DNA from: Carpediemonas membranifera
Taxonomy: Eukaryota > Fornicata
DNA length: 64,000 nucleotides
Direction: 5' to 3'
NCBI GenBank assembly: GCA_019828565.1
Contig: JAHDYR010000025.1
Coordinates: 558,001-622,000, forward strand
Made by a program: the position numbers and the translations under genes. The first letter of the stretch is position 1. Each line of letters begins with the position of its first letter. Shown piece by piece: positions 37,201-45,103 of the stretch. A model generated the notes under the pieces. It saw nothing but the letters and a program-made list of their open reading frames with translations, had not been told where the DNA came from and did no database searches.

Positions 37201-40200
37201 CAAGGGCAGCCATGGAGCTTTCACTCGCCACGGGGTCGCCGGAGACATCGAGAAAGTGTTGTATCTCGTCCTTGACCACACCAGCCAGTGTGCCAAGTGA
37301 CGAGGACGCGACAGTGAGCCTGATTGGCGTGGTCACATGTCCAGACACCACCAGGCTCCCGTCAGCAATTGTTGTGTCCAGCGACAACAACTTGTCGCCT
37401 AGCGACTCAATCGACTCGACCGCCGACTCGACTGCACCCGCGATACCGGACCACCCATCAGGGAAATATGCTGTAGAGTCATCCAGACGCGATGCCATGG
37501 CGCCCAGCGTGCCCCACTGCATGGCGACGGAAGCAGTGTGGGCGTCCAAGAGAGTGCTGTGCTCCAAGTCGTGTATGTACGTGGCGCCAAGGAGGATTCC
37601 ACCGACAAACACCTGGAGCGCGACTACCATGGCGACTATAGCGATGGAAACCATGAACAGAGTCCGGCTGGGACCCTTGGTGCGACCTGGTCGGGTGTCG
37701 ACCATCTCGACCGACGATACTGAGTCGGGCACGGTCGACGGTGCGTTTGTCGACCCCTCTGATCCCGCCGAGCCGTCCCGGATCCTCTGTGCAGTGACAT
37801 GGTCCTGCAGGACTGAGTCGAGGAACAAGCTGTACCACTCCCGGACGAGAGAGCTGCTCGGGTCTTTCCTAAGAAGGCGCTGGTACAGCTGGCTGGCCCT
37901 GAGCGCGCTCTCGCCCACCAGCTGGACCTGGACTACGAAGGATGAGACGTTCATCTGCCGGGAGATGAGCGTCGGCCACATCTTGCTCATGCGGACGAGT
38001 GTGCGGAGGTGGTGCTCGCGGGCCTGGGCCAACATCCTCTGCGTGCTGAGGTAGACTGCCGCCTTGTCCTCCCCGTCGAGCGCGTGGATGAACTGCATGT
38101 GTTCAATGAACCGCTCGACCCCGACGACGAGCATTCGGTTCGTCGGCGTCATCTCGGTGAAGTAGTCCGCCTTCACCACGGTCCACGTGTTCCTTGCCAG
38201 CGCGATCTGCTTCTTGGGCGACAGCAGGCCGAGTTTGATGATGGCCATCTTCAGGGGAAGGGTCGTCTCTTTCGCGTACACCTGGCTCGTTTGGTGCAGG
38301 ATTCCTGTTGCCAGAGCGGCCATGCGGGCCTGTTGCTGCTCCTGCTGCGCTGGTGTTGCAGCAGTATGGCCGCGATAGGCTCTCATGGCTCGGGTGCCGA
38401 GCTCGATGGTCACCGCGGACAGCGAGCCCAGGTCCCGTTTCATGATCGTCGTGGTCTCTCGGCACGCTAGCTCGAGTAGGACTGCCCGTCTCAGCCTAGG
38501 GCGGAGGATGACGGCGCGGAGCACGGCGAGAGGCCTCGAGCTGACGCGATCTTCACCGAGAATGACTGAGAACACGAGCTGCTCGCAGTACCGGAGCCTC
38601 AGCACGGCAGCGTAGGCGGCTAGAGCAACTAGGGGTGCCGTGGCAACGCCGAGGGCGACCGCTACTGTGGACAGAACAATGGAGTCCTCGAAAGGCATCC
38701 TCGCGATAGAAAGCACAGCAATGTCGATGGAGGCAACCACAGCCGACGCCATCGCAGCCACCGCGACTACTGACCCTGCTGTGTTGACGGCCATCGAGTA
38801 AAAGGCGTCCGTGGCGAGTATGAAGCTCGCTACAGCGGCCACCATGGCTACGACGGCGTTGTACAGCAGATAGGTCAGCTTTTGGTCCTGCTCGAACGCA
38901 GTGGTCTTGATGGACGCGAGACTGACGGCCCCGCCGACGAGCAGCTGGGATAGTGCGGTCGACACCGACGTCCGCGGCCACTTGTTGGTGTACAGCGAAT
39001 ACCAGAGGGGCGGTGAGGCTACGGCAGACGACTGGGCGATATTCACCACTGTGCCGACTGTTACAAACGTCACACTGAGCAGGAAAGCGCATATGATCCT
39101 GAGTGCCGTCGTGCTGGTGCTGTTGATGACCATGGTGAACACGGGCGGAAGAACGAGGTAGTAGCCCATGGAAGCGTACATAGGCACAAGTAACACGTAA
39201 ATATGAGTGATAGACCCCAGCCTGAGGATTGTGCGGCTCACGCGAGAGACCTTGTCCAGCCCAGTCCGCGACGCCTGGTACGTGATGACTAATGGCAGCA
39301 CTATGACGACGGCCAGGAACCCCCAGGCGACGAATGGGGTGACCAGGAAGTCATACAGGTCCGAGTTCGCAGGGACGGTGACGAGGGCGACCCAGTCGAG
39401 GACGACTCTCCAGGAGTCATTCGTGGCGGCGACAACTAGGCCGGCAAGGATGGGCATCATGAGGCTATGGAAGAAGAGCACCCATGTTGCAGGGAAGTTC
39501 CACGGCCGTGTCGCCCGGTATGGGTCGAAGAAGGATGCATGGAGCCGCTCCACCCAACCGTGGCGCCCCCGGACCTGGAGCAGCTCCTGTGTCCTGTCGT
39601 ACACGGCTGCAGCCCGTGCCTCTTGCCTGCGTGCGTTGTTGAGCCCAGCCTGCTCTGAGATGAACTGCGTGATGACGAGGCAGCATTGCCCGATGTTGTC
39701 CAGCGTCTCGGGGGCCATCCGCCGCGTGTTCTTGAACATAGCAATCGCATCCTCGAAGTCAACCTCCGCTTCTACGGCCGCGCTGTGGATCATTGCATTC
39801 ACGGTGGTGCAGGGCTTCAGGGTCGTCACACCGCCAACTATAAGTGTCCCGATCGGGACCCCATCGAGATGAATGACCGAGGCGCCCTCTGACATGAACC
39901 CACACGGGCAAGGGCCCATGAAATACCGGTTACTGGCCATGGACGCGAAGACACCGTTGTTGGAGTCACACATGCGGCGGCCTTCCTCCCGGTCGAGAAA
40001 GAGGCGCTGACAGAGCTCCGTGTCGCGAATTGTGGAGGTCACTTGCTTGCCCTCCGTGTCCCGAATGAGAGCAGTGACGTCCGCTGCTCGAGAAAAGGCG
40101 TCGACGATTGTGTCGATCCGGGATACGTCAAAAAGGGCGGGGATCGTATTCCCGCTGCAAGAGTTGATCCATTCATCCTCATACGTTAGAAACCGAGACA

Positions 40201-40375
40201 GGCGTGTGAGATCGCTGGCTAGATCGTTTGGATTGAGGTCCTTTCGGGAAAATATCTCTTCTACCAGAGCTTCGAAGCCTTTCTCACAGTCATGCTGCTC
40301 TTGTGACGACGATATATCACTTGTACGCTCATCATGTCGCTCAGCGACACTGTTGTAGGATGATTGGCGGATCAT
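34250..40375 (-). CDS. Giant multipass membrane protein with N-terminal PocR sensor domain (TmcB-like)
   Basis: 2041 residues from the ATG at 40375. Residues about 70-240 match a PocR ligand-binding domain: RDTELCQRLFLDREEG, a Cys-rich MGPCPCGFMSEGASVIHLDG and IGTLIVGGVT. Then come several blocks of transmembrane helices (about 275-570, 880-910, 1080-1115, 1340-1370, 1565-1630, 1790-1900, 2010-2035). They are separated by long soluble loops. A linker near residue 830-855 reads YQRLLRKDPSSSLVREWYSL. That pattern (A..LY..LL..NP.S..VLR.Y..FL.DV) is typical of tiny-macrocyst TmcB-like proteins of protists. No catalytic domain is seen. A role as a sensory or structural plasma-membrane protein is inferred. 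PocR is mainly known from bacterial and archaeal signalling proteins. Confidence 0.65.
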   Translation of the reverse strand: MIRQSSYNSVAERHDERTSDISSSQEQHDCEKGFEALVEEIFSRKDLNPNDLASDLTRLSRFLTYEDEWINSCSGNTIPALFDVSRIDTIVDAFSRAADVTALIRDTEGKQVTSTIRDTELCQRLFLDREEGRRMCDSNNGVFASMASNRYFMGPCPCGFMSEGASVIHLDGVPIGTLIVGGVTTLKPCTTVNAMIHSAAVEAEVDFEDAIAMFKNTRRMAPETLDNIGQCCLVITQFISEQAGLNNARRQEARAAAVYDRTQELLQVRGRHGWVERLHASFFDPYRATRPWNFPATWVLFFHSLMMPILAGLVVAATNDSWRVVLDWVALVTVPANSDLYDFLVTPFVAWGFLAVVIVLPLVITYQASRTGLDKVSRVSRTILRLGSITHIYVLLVPMYASMGYYLVLPPVFTMVINSTSTTALRIICAFLLSVTFVTVGTVVNIAQSSAVASPPLWYSLYTNKWPRTSVSTALSQLLVGGAVSLASIKTTAFEQDQKLTYLLYNAVVAMVAAVASFILATDAFYSMAVNTAGSVVAVAAMASAVVASIDIAVLSIARMPFEDSIVLSTVAVALGVATAPLVALAAYAAVLRLRYCEQLVFSVILGEDRVSSRPLAVLRAVILRPRLRRAVLLELACRETTTIMKRDLGSLSAVTIELGTRAMRAYRGHTAATPAQQEQQQARMAALATGILHQTSQVYAKETTLPLKMAIIKLGLLSPKKQIALARNTWTVVKADYFTEMTPTNRMLVVGVERFIEHMQFIHALDGEDKAAVYLSTQRMLAQAREHHLRTLVRMSKMWPTLISRQMNVSSFVVQVQLVGESALRASQLYQRLLRKDPSSSLVREWYSLFLDSVLQDHVTAQRIRDGSAGSEGSTNAPSTVPDSVSSVEMVDTRPGRTKGPSRTLFMVSIAIVAMVVALQVFVGGILLGATYIHDLEHSTLLDAHTASVAMQWGTLGAMASRLDDSTAYFPDGWSGIAGAVESAVESIESLGDKLLSLDTTIADGSLVVSGHVTTPIRLTVASSSLGTLAGVVKDEIQHFLDVSGDPVASESSMAALAYNGGRFALPVALRLFDRLLVSVGTSLAAILTIFALIVAIELAALAAIAYWMVVRVIPGVVRSCDHAVTQCMRSSDMQVRRKLRLTMIARERFSDITLADEDEFVPAGRDKGQAEAEQGRLDHDSNADSRLGLLIEDSAPDDSTSHGPDSPTMRRVAFAAEDEIVVDQPMPDLTLSRSSSGSFEMFEAGSEVLLAQSDVSELDAFIQAMGSDTDESVAAPSAVMPPPTKRERLKPILARARRVGGMLAASDQLSSVRLLLSLLAIVLFVAFVASEIALLVYTMYTRYGPNGVWDARDAYLSVKTFPLVKAEALVDFHVPRFIMGSVDSIKYLDINALDTAVGNSIAAYGTAPDIGSAESMAAFLENMLVRRTPHMVAVILAAYGYGLIAMDVPEFTWDYNAETNSASDTETYGRTLWYSDKASDLALNNTQQLAIARAIIYDGKLAEDMKAGANAILGLADAVGDGMRPLVSASTMNDLLFLASPPTLHIVLLLAVIVLLNVGARNRKAIGVINVALGLMLLTASVHLAVELGQVLLVDVVFDVTRTLHATLDSNHDVSSVIAGVVLELYETQRLLAVQTVDAVSKAAAVQDKTAATLEALFDSGTVDSAIFDIAASIHECATIAASLGMSVIDPTDGTFSGVTWDVTTGRARDYGRFTNNTYDMTLSDSAKLDMAWNLVLTDSVVASDFSRILSLTSETQDSKIRTADCLISLGKTIYSVVQTTEIIVFTTPMIVASISFILPGLVVSATSVPRGHAKNVAELTPLTRPIVRDCMHVLALFFLLAVPPFALLVFGNVGIGVMNRNLATVAPLDSMALSAATQAVLAEADPVFFAKPISSAVESLAEALPALFSSPFLDPLGWVATRKADTGAVAEHFGKYCSDIFMLAAIKPNHPNAAALIPEAHYRSAEHVMALVEDLEAEFARRSTAIAQYSTWLKSLVIGSSAYLAVAAAVVFLWLFMGLVRRIQAFSQSFQLVLTQLV

Positions 40376-40667
40376 CCTTGTGGCGAAGAAACTTGAAACG
40401 GAAACTGTCTCGACCCCTTGAGCATCGAGGGTGGCAGAGCGCGGTGATGTACGGTGGCAGTGTCGCACACGAAAAGCTGGCAGTTTCTCGGTAAAAATGG
40501 TTCGTGACCCGACTGCTGCATTGTCACGTCCCTTCCCTAAAACACAGCCGCCAGGCCGGTGTCTGCCTGATACTCACTCCACTCTGCTCGTGCCATTTAA
40601 CAAGCTATCCGGGTCGCATCTGCGGACGCCGATGCGGGTCAGTCTATAAAATAAATAAAAAATGGGG

Positions 40668-41834
40668 TCACCCATCCCTTGCAGTCCCCACGTCCGGGGC
40701 TGGTAACTGTATGGGGATGGTCACCGAAGGACACCACGCCACCTCCTCGTCATCCTGATCCTCGTCGAGATCGCCCAGGCTCGCAGTCCCGTTGACAACA
40801 GCATGGATCGCTGCTGTAAACTGCGCCCGGGCGCTGTGGGGCAGGGGCTGGGCGATGAGCGGGGCGACCCCAGGGCCGTCGGAGCCCTGGGTCCAGCCGC
40901 ACTGCGACCCGTCCGTCTGGGTCTCGAAGTCTTGCTCCTCGCAAAGCTCTACGACAGCCTGAGCAAGCATATCGGTGGTAGCCTCGAGTTTGACAATCTT
41001 CGGCCGGATTCCGACGGCCGGGCGGTCGTCTAGGATCTTCAGATCCTCGCAGATATTGACTAGGTCCATGATATGGCAGCGCTTGTCCAGTGGGGGCGCC
41101 ATGAGTCTGCTAGCCCCACGCTTGCTGGCCTTGCCGCCCATCTTGGCCGCCTGCAGCTTCTTGAGGGGATAGACTAGCTCCTCGACCATTTCCTTGCTCA
41201 TCATGTGGATATCCCGCATGTGGCGCTTAAGGTTGCCGATCTGGGTGACAGAGTGCATACAGCCAGGCACAGGGCATGGGATCTTATCTTGGTGCATCCT
41301 CTTGTGTTCCGCGAGTTTCCCCACCGCCTTGTTGCACTCGTAGCACCAGAAGCGGCGCTTGAGTGCAGGGTCAGACTCCACCTTCTCCGGGTGCTTCAGG
41401 GCTGTGTGGCGGCCAATGTTCTCGTAGGGCCGGTCGCAGGTATGGCACCAATAGTGCTCGAAGCCCTGGAACTGACACAACTCCGTGTGCATGTTGATCA
41501 TATGCTGCGTCACGTTAGTGGTGTTGCTCGCGGAGAAGTTGCAGTGCTGGCAGACGTTCTTCTTGTGTTCTTTCCGCATGTGCCGCAACATTTCTTCATC
41601 CGACTCGAAGCCCTGACCGCATCGCTGGTCCTTGCATGGAATTAGCCGGTGGATTCGTCGTATGTGGTCATGTAGGGCCCCTTGAGTCGAAAACCGAGCA
41701 CCGCAGACGTCGTAGTCGTCCACGATACATTTGCAGCTGCGATCAAGCTTCATCATGGCTGAAGAGAAACTGGTTGGCTTCTCATCATCTTTCGACAGAC
41801 GAGACTCCCTTTGTCCCTTCTCTCGTCCACTCAT
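40668..41834 (-). CDS. Multi C2H2 zinc-finger protein
   Basis: 388 residues. At least six C2H2 or C2H2-like units lie between residues 30 and 215: CIVDDYDVCGARFSTQGALH, CKDQRCGQGFESDEEMLRHM, CQHCNFSASNTTNVTQHM, WCHTCDRPYENIGRH, WCYECNKAVGKLAEHKRMH and CPVPGCMHSVTQIGNLKRHM. The C-terminal half is without known domain, with an acidic stretch (DLDEDQDDEEVAW). Its layout resembles the gene at 47624-48482, suggesting a family. Probably nuclear, DNA or RNA binding. Confidence 0.8.
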   Translation of the reverse strand: MSGREKGQRESRLSKDDEKPTSFSSAMMKLDRSCKCIVDDYDVCGARFSTQGALHDHIRRIHRLIPCKDQRCGQGFESDEEMLRHMRKEHKKNVCQHCNFSASNTTNVTQHMINMHTELCQFQGFEHYWCHTCDRPYENIGRHTALKHPEKVESDPALKRRFWCYECNKAVGKLAEHKRMHQDKIPCPVPGCMHSVTQIGNLKRHMRDIHMMSKEMVEELVYPLKKLQAAKMGGKASKRGASRLMAPPLDKRCHIMDLVNICEDLKILDDRPAVGIRPKIVKLEATTDMLAQAVVELCEEQDFETQTDGSQCGWTQGSDGPGVAPLIAQPLPHSARAQFTAAIHAVVNGTASLGDLDEDQDDEEVAWCPSVTIPIQLPAPDVGTARDG

Positions 41835-42167
41835 CGGCTGAATAACCGGAATGAGGTCCCTCTTTCTCGTTTACGTCATTTACGCACCGTGCAAACATAA
41901 ATCGTCCGGCCACTTCAAGAGTCAAGCATGTGATGTCTACCGGACAACACTGCAGTCCCGGAGATGTTGCTCGGCTTGGCGACGAGGTGGGTGTCCCACG
42001 AACGCCATGACAGCAAGCGGGTGCCCGCAGCGATGACATGTAGCGTGGCTCCTCCCTGGGCAACTATGGGCTCAAGCGGTGGTCAGCAAACGTCTCAGTT
42101 CAGAGCCCTCCGTTGTTGGTAGGTTGGTCCTCGGGTCCTTCGAGTCACGAGCTCTTGCCACCGCCCA
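41835..42167. other. Divergent promoter region
   Basis: 333 bp between the C2H2 gene (minus) and the cyclin gene (plus), so it must hold both promoters. A TTTACGTCATTTACG stretch near 41870 resembles a CRE-type site. Nothing else is recognised. Confidence 0.3.
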
Positions 42168-43346
42168 ATGAGCGGAAGAGCCCTCGATCCTCTTGCAACG
42201 CAGTTGCCACCATCTGTGTTTGGCGATGACGACATATCTCAGCTGTCGCGTTCTCACACGGGCGAAATCGAGCTCTCACGGTCCCGGTCCGCCTCCCAGG
42301 CGATCATGCTTCCTCTGGCACCAAGGCAGGGCTCGGGAAACATCATTGCCAAGCCTCGCGGCCAGCCAATAACTGTCAAAATACCCCACGAGGACCAGGA
42401 GCACCTTCATCGCCAGGTCCACGAGTTCCTGCTCGGCATCCGGCTCGAGAGCAAGCACCCTCGCACCAAGGTTGCGATCTCGTCCACTGATGCAGAGGCT
42501 GGCATCGACGACTTCGATGACTCGCCCATTCCTGCTCGCCGCCTGCTGGAATTCCGCACAGCAAGATCCAACGGCTACCTGAGCTCTGTCGTGGTGTTGC
42601 CGCACAGGAGACGCCGCTCAGGACGACACGGGCCCCTTGAGCTGTCCCATGCCAACCTGACTCGGGTGAAGCGGCGTTCACAGAGCCACGCCGACTTGAT
42701 CAAGGCGACAGGGGAGTATCCGATGCTGCTGGACGACCCGTCGATCGAGCTAGGCGGGGTACGGACGGTGCGGCTCGTCCTTGGCGGTGCCATTGTCTCA
42801 ATCGCACCCTACGTCGGCCAAAAGGAGCTCAAGGCCGCTATGAATGACGTCTTCAGACAGAGAAACCCGAATTTAGTGGGTGGAATTAGACTCACGCAGC
42901 TTCGAAAGATGAAGAAGAAGATGGCGTCTCTCGCGCTCGATCCGACCCCCGCGCCGTGGACCCCGCCGAGTGCCAGGGCCCACCTGGTCGACACGAGCTG
43001 CATCCTCGCCCTGTCGACTGTCGCCGCAGCTGCAATCTATTTGGAGAATTTGATTGGTCGGAGTCGGGTTGACTCAGATGTGCGGCAGGTCGTGGCCTGC
43101 GCCTGTATTTTGCTGGCCACGAAGTTCCATGAGCCATACCAGAAGGAGAAGGTCGGGCCGCTGCTCCATGCCCTCAGCAAGCTCTTCGGCGTGCCCACTG
43201 ACCGTATTGTGAGCGCGGAGATCCCGACCTGGGTGGCGCTTGAGTTCAGTCTGGTCCTCCCGCCCGATGTCATCACGGCCCAGATGTCGCGGCTCGTGTT
43301 CTTGGCGGGTGGTGATGGTGAGGGGGAGTACGATGACATCATCTGA
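42168..43346 (+). CDS. Cyclin-box protein of CABLES type
   Basis: 392 residues. The C-terminal 165 residues hold a cyclin box whose features fit CABLES (Cdk5/Abl enzyme substrate) proteins. A LKxxMNxxFRxxxPxL-like entry (ELKAAMNDVFRQRNPNL) is followed by LTQLRKMKKKM. Then come AAAAIYLENLIGRSRV, VACACILLATKFHEPYQKEK and IPTWVALEFSLVLPPDV. CABLES proteins bind cyclin-dependent kinases and link them to tyrosine kinases in animals; here only the fold can be claimed. The N-terminal 200 residues are basic and low complexity. The stop is 53 bp before the Fanzor element. Confidence 0.7.
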   Translation: MSGRALDPLATQLPPSVFGDDDISQLSRSHTGEIELSRSRSASQAIMLPLAPRQGSGNIIAKPRGQPITVKIPHEDQEHLHRQVHEFLLGIRLESKHPRTKVAISSTDAEAGIDDFDDSPIPARRLLEFRTARSNGYLSSVVVLPHRRRRSGRHGPLELSHANLTRVKRRSQSHADLIKATGEYPMLLDDPSIELGGVRTVRLVLGGAIVSIAPYVGQKELKAAMNDVFRQRNPNLVGGIRLTQLRKMKKKMASLALDPTPAPWTPPSARAHLVDTSCILALSTVAAAAIYLENLIGRSRVDSDVRQVVACACILLATKFHEPYQKEKVGPLLHALSKLFGVPTDRIVSAEIPTWVALEFSLVLPPDVITAQMSRLVFLAGGDGEGEYDDII

Positions 43347-43399
43347 TTGTTTGGGTCATGCTGTGTTGATGAAGTGATGGCGGGGTGCCGTAAAGTGGT

Positions 43400-43439
43400 T
43401 GTTGCGCAGTATAAACACATTGTTCGAACCTCCCAGACA
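43400..43439 (+). repeat. Left (5') mini-LTR of Fanzor element copy 1
   Basis: 40 bp, TG...CA. The first 25 bp are identical to the right repeat, followed by a divergent tail (CGAACCTCCCAGACA). In antisense direction it lies just downstream of the Fanzor stop codon, where TnpB/Fanzor systems encode the guide RNA scaffold. Confidence 0.65.
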
Positions 43440-43479
43440 GGGCCTGAAAGGAACGATCAAAGTGCCAAACTGTACAACA

Positions 43480-44631
43480 TCATCCGTCCGTAGACGAATG
43501 TTGGCGGTTAGCCAATTGATGATACTGGAATGATGTTGGAAGGCGCGGGATCGATGTGCAACTGAACGGAGAGCCACTGAGCTCATCTTCCGTGGCAAGA
43601 GAACGCCACAGGATGTTCTCTGCAGCACTCTTGTCCCGATGATCAACATTCAGAGCATCAGGAACTGTTGCGCGCCACTGAGCACCACGGCACTGTCGAT
43701 TTTCGCAGAGCATCACACGATGTGGGTGAACGTGCTGGTCATCACGCGGACGAACTCGCTTGTAGGGGGCGTGGCAGTGAGGGCAGACGACGGTGGTGCG
43801 GTCCTCGTTAACCATGTTAAGATCGACGACAATGTTATACCCCTTGAGAAGGGGTACTATCTCTCTCGCGAACTTTCGATATGGCGCGCAAGGAATGAAC
43901 ATACCAGCAGGCGTGGTGAATCCCGAGCTCCCGTAGAAGACTTTCAGGCGAATGGGGGTGGCGATGGGATGGTGGCGAAGCCAACCGAACTCCCGAGCCA
44001 ACTGTTGGCCGCAGCGGGCGAAGTGCTTCTGGCGAAGGATGTGGTTCGCAAAGCGCACTCGGCGGAAAGACTTACGCATTCCAGCCTCGAAAATGTCGTT
44101 CGCGTTGTCCAGCACAAACCTAATAGAGTTGTTGATACTCACTAGTCTTGTGCTCTTGAACGACGCGGCCGTCATATCAAAGCCGAAACTTGGCGTCTTA
44201 GTGTATCCGCACTTTGGAAGGACGCCGGAGCTGGTGGTGCCATCGGGGTGCCTGATGTAATACCCTCCGATGGACCTCGCGCCCGGGTCGAACCCCATGA
44301 GGTGGGCATCAGGATCCGGCGCGGGCGGAGCCTCGGCATTATTGGTCCCGAGTCGGGGGCGCTCTTTCTCCCGCCCTCTCGCTCGCTTTCGAACAGGCAT
44401 GCTCGCATCATGTTGTGGCCGATAGCGGCCGAAGCCTCTCTTAATAGTCACCGCCACACAGACCCCATCGGTGCTCAGGCTGAGCAGACGGCCCATTGAC
44501 CTTGGGTTGTTCTGGTATGGTTCCTCCTGCTCTTCTGTCAACGGTTTGGTGGCGTGTGGGAGTGTGGGATTAATTCCCACACGATGACAGAAGTTCCCGT
44601 TCAGTAGGCCCATCGTGTCACCGTAGGCCAT
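43480..44631 (-). CDS. Fanzor (eukaryotic TnpB-like RNA-guided nuclease), copy 1
   Basis: 383 residues. RuvC-I is LMGFDPGARSIGG (Asp115). RuvC-II is VNEDRTTVVCPHC, which aligns with the TnpB/Fanzor pattern DEYNTSKxCxxC. A zinc ribbon uses CPHC and CENRQC. RuvC-III is NVDHRDKSAAENIL. All three catalytic acids are present. The N-terminal wedge/REC part is short: RuvC-I lies about 75 residues earlier than in typical TnpB. An upstream open frame (44650-45008, other frame) may hold missing N-terminal sequence through an intron I could not define. A basic region (RKRARGREKERPR) may be a nuclear localisation signal. Known relatives cut DNA matching a guide RNA made from the element's own end. Confidence 0.85.
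   Translation of the reverse strand: MAYGDTMGLLNGNFCHRVGINPTLPHATKPLTEEQEEPYQNNPRSMGRLLSLSTDGVCVAVTIKRGFGRYRPQHDASMPVRKRARGREKERPRLGTNNAEAPPAPDPDAHLMGFDPGARSIGGYYIRHPDGTTSSGVLPKCGYTKTPSFGFDMTAASFKSTRLVSINNSIRFVLDNANDIFEAGMRKSFRRVRFANHILRQKHFARCGQQLAREFGWLRHHPIATPIRLKVFYGSSGFTTPAGMFIPCAPYRKFAREIVPLLKGYNIVVDLNMVNEDRTTVVCPHCHAPYKRVRPRDDQHVHPHRVMLCENRQCRGAQWRATVPDALNVDHRDKSAAENILWRSLATEDELSGSPFSCTSIPRLPTSFQYHQLANRQHSSTDG
44562..44582. other. Inverted repeat (8-bp stem, 5-nt loop) within the Fanzor gene
   Basis: GTGTGGGA and TCCCACAC flank TTAAT. It lies in the N-terminal coding part and is conserved in copy 2 (56594-56614). It might be a protein-binding site or RNA hairpin, or chance. Confidence 0.35.
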
Positions 44632-44989
44632 GAAGCCCGGACGGGGGCCATGGGCACGATCGGCACGAGGCGAGGCTGGCGGAGCGACATCGAGTACTCC
44701 CCGTTGAAGTGGCTGATGAGGCCACTCAACGTCTCCACTCCGTCAGCAATTGCCCAGACGCAAGAGAGAATGCGTGGGGCAGTCTTGGAGACTGGGAGAC
44801 GATGAACACCATTACCAGCATATACAAGTGTAGAAGTGAATTTAATGTGGAATAGAAGACAATGAGACGACGTGTGAGCGATTGTGATGTTTGCTGTGCT
44901 GACGTCCACGAAGAAGACGCTTTGTGGAAGCCCTGGAGAAGACGATCTCCCTACCGACTTAAGACGTGAGTAGGAGGGAGACAGGGCAG

Positions 44990-45032
44990 TGTTGCGCAGT
45001 ATAAACACATTGTTTGACCCTTCAATAGCACA
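44990..45032 (+). repeat. Right (3') mini-LTR of Fanzor element copy 1
   Basis: 43 bp, begins TGTTGCGCAG, ends TTCAATAGCACA. Identical to the solo repeat at 11487-11529 (inverted) and, with one change, to 57021-57063. Contains TATAAA, so it may supply a promoter in plus orientation toward the PAP2-like gene that starts 71 bp downstream. Confidence 0.8.
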
Positions 45033-45103
45033 GTGGTGACAGCTTTATGGTGCACCTTGATGACCTTGCGAAGGCGATGATGCAATGATTCAACGCACGA
45101 GAA

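Larger units (their letters stand above)
43400..45032 (+). mobile_element. Fanzor-bearing mini-LTR element, copy 1
   Basis: 1633 bp bounded by direct repeats: left 43400-43439, right 44990-45032. Both begin TGTTGCGCAGTATAAACAC; the right one ends TAGCACA. The first 25 bp are identical, after which the left copy diverges but also ends in CA. The unit is flanked by the 5-bp duplication GTGGT (43395-43399 and 45033-45037). A purine-rich tract (44968-44989, GGAGGGAGACAGGG core) abuts the right repeat. These are hallmarks of an LTR retroelement read on the plus strand, with the Fanzor gene in antisense. No gag or pol is present, so it is non-autonomous. Orientation is by the LTR reading. Confidence 0.75.

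Noticed and set aside
42850-43340. Cell-cycle cyclin (A/B/D type)
   Set aside because: The single C-terminal cyclin box with its LKxxM...FRxxxP entry fits CABLES better; no second cyclin fold or destruction box was seen.
43418-43436. tRNA T-arm-like TTCGAACC in the Fanzor left LTR
   Set aside because: No acceptor, D or anticodon arms can be folded around it.
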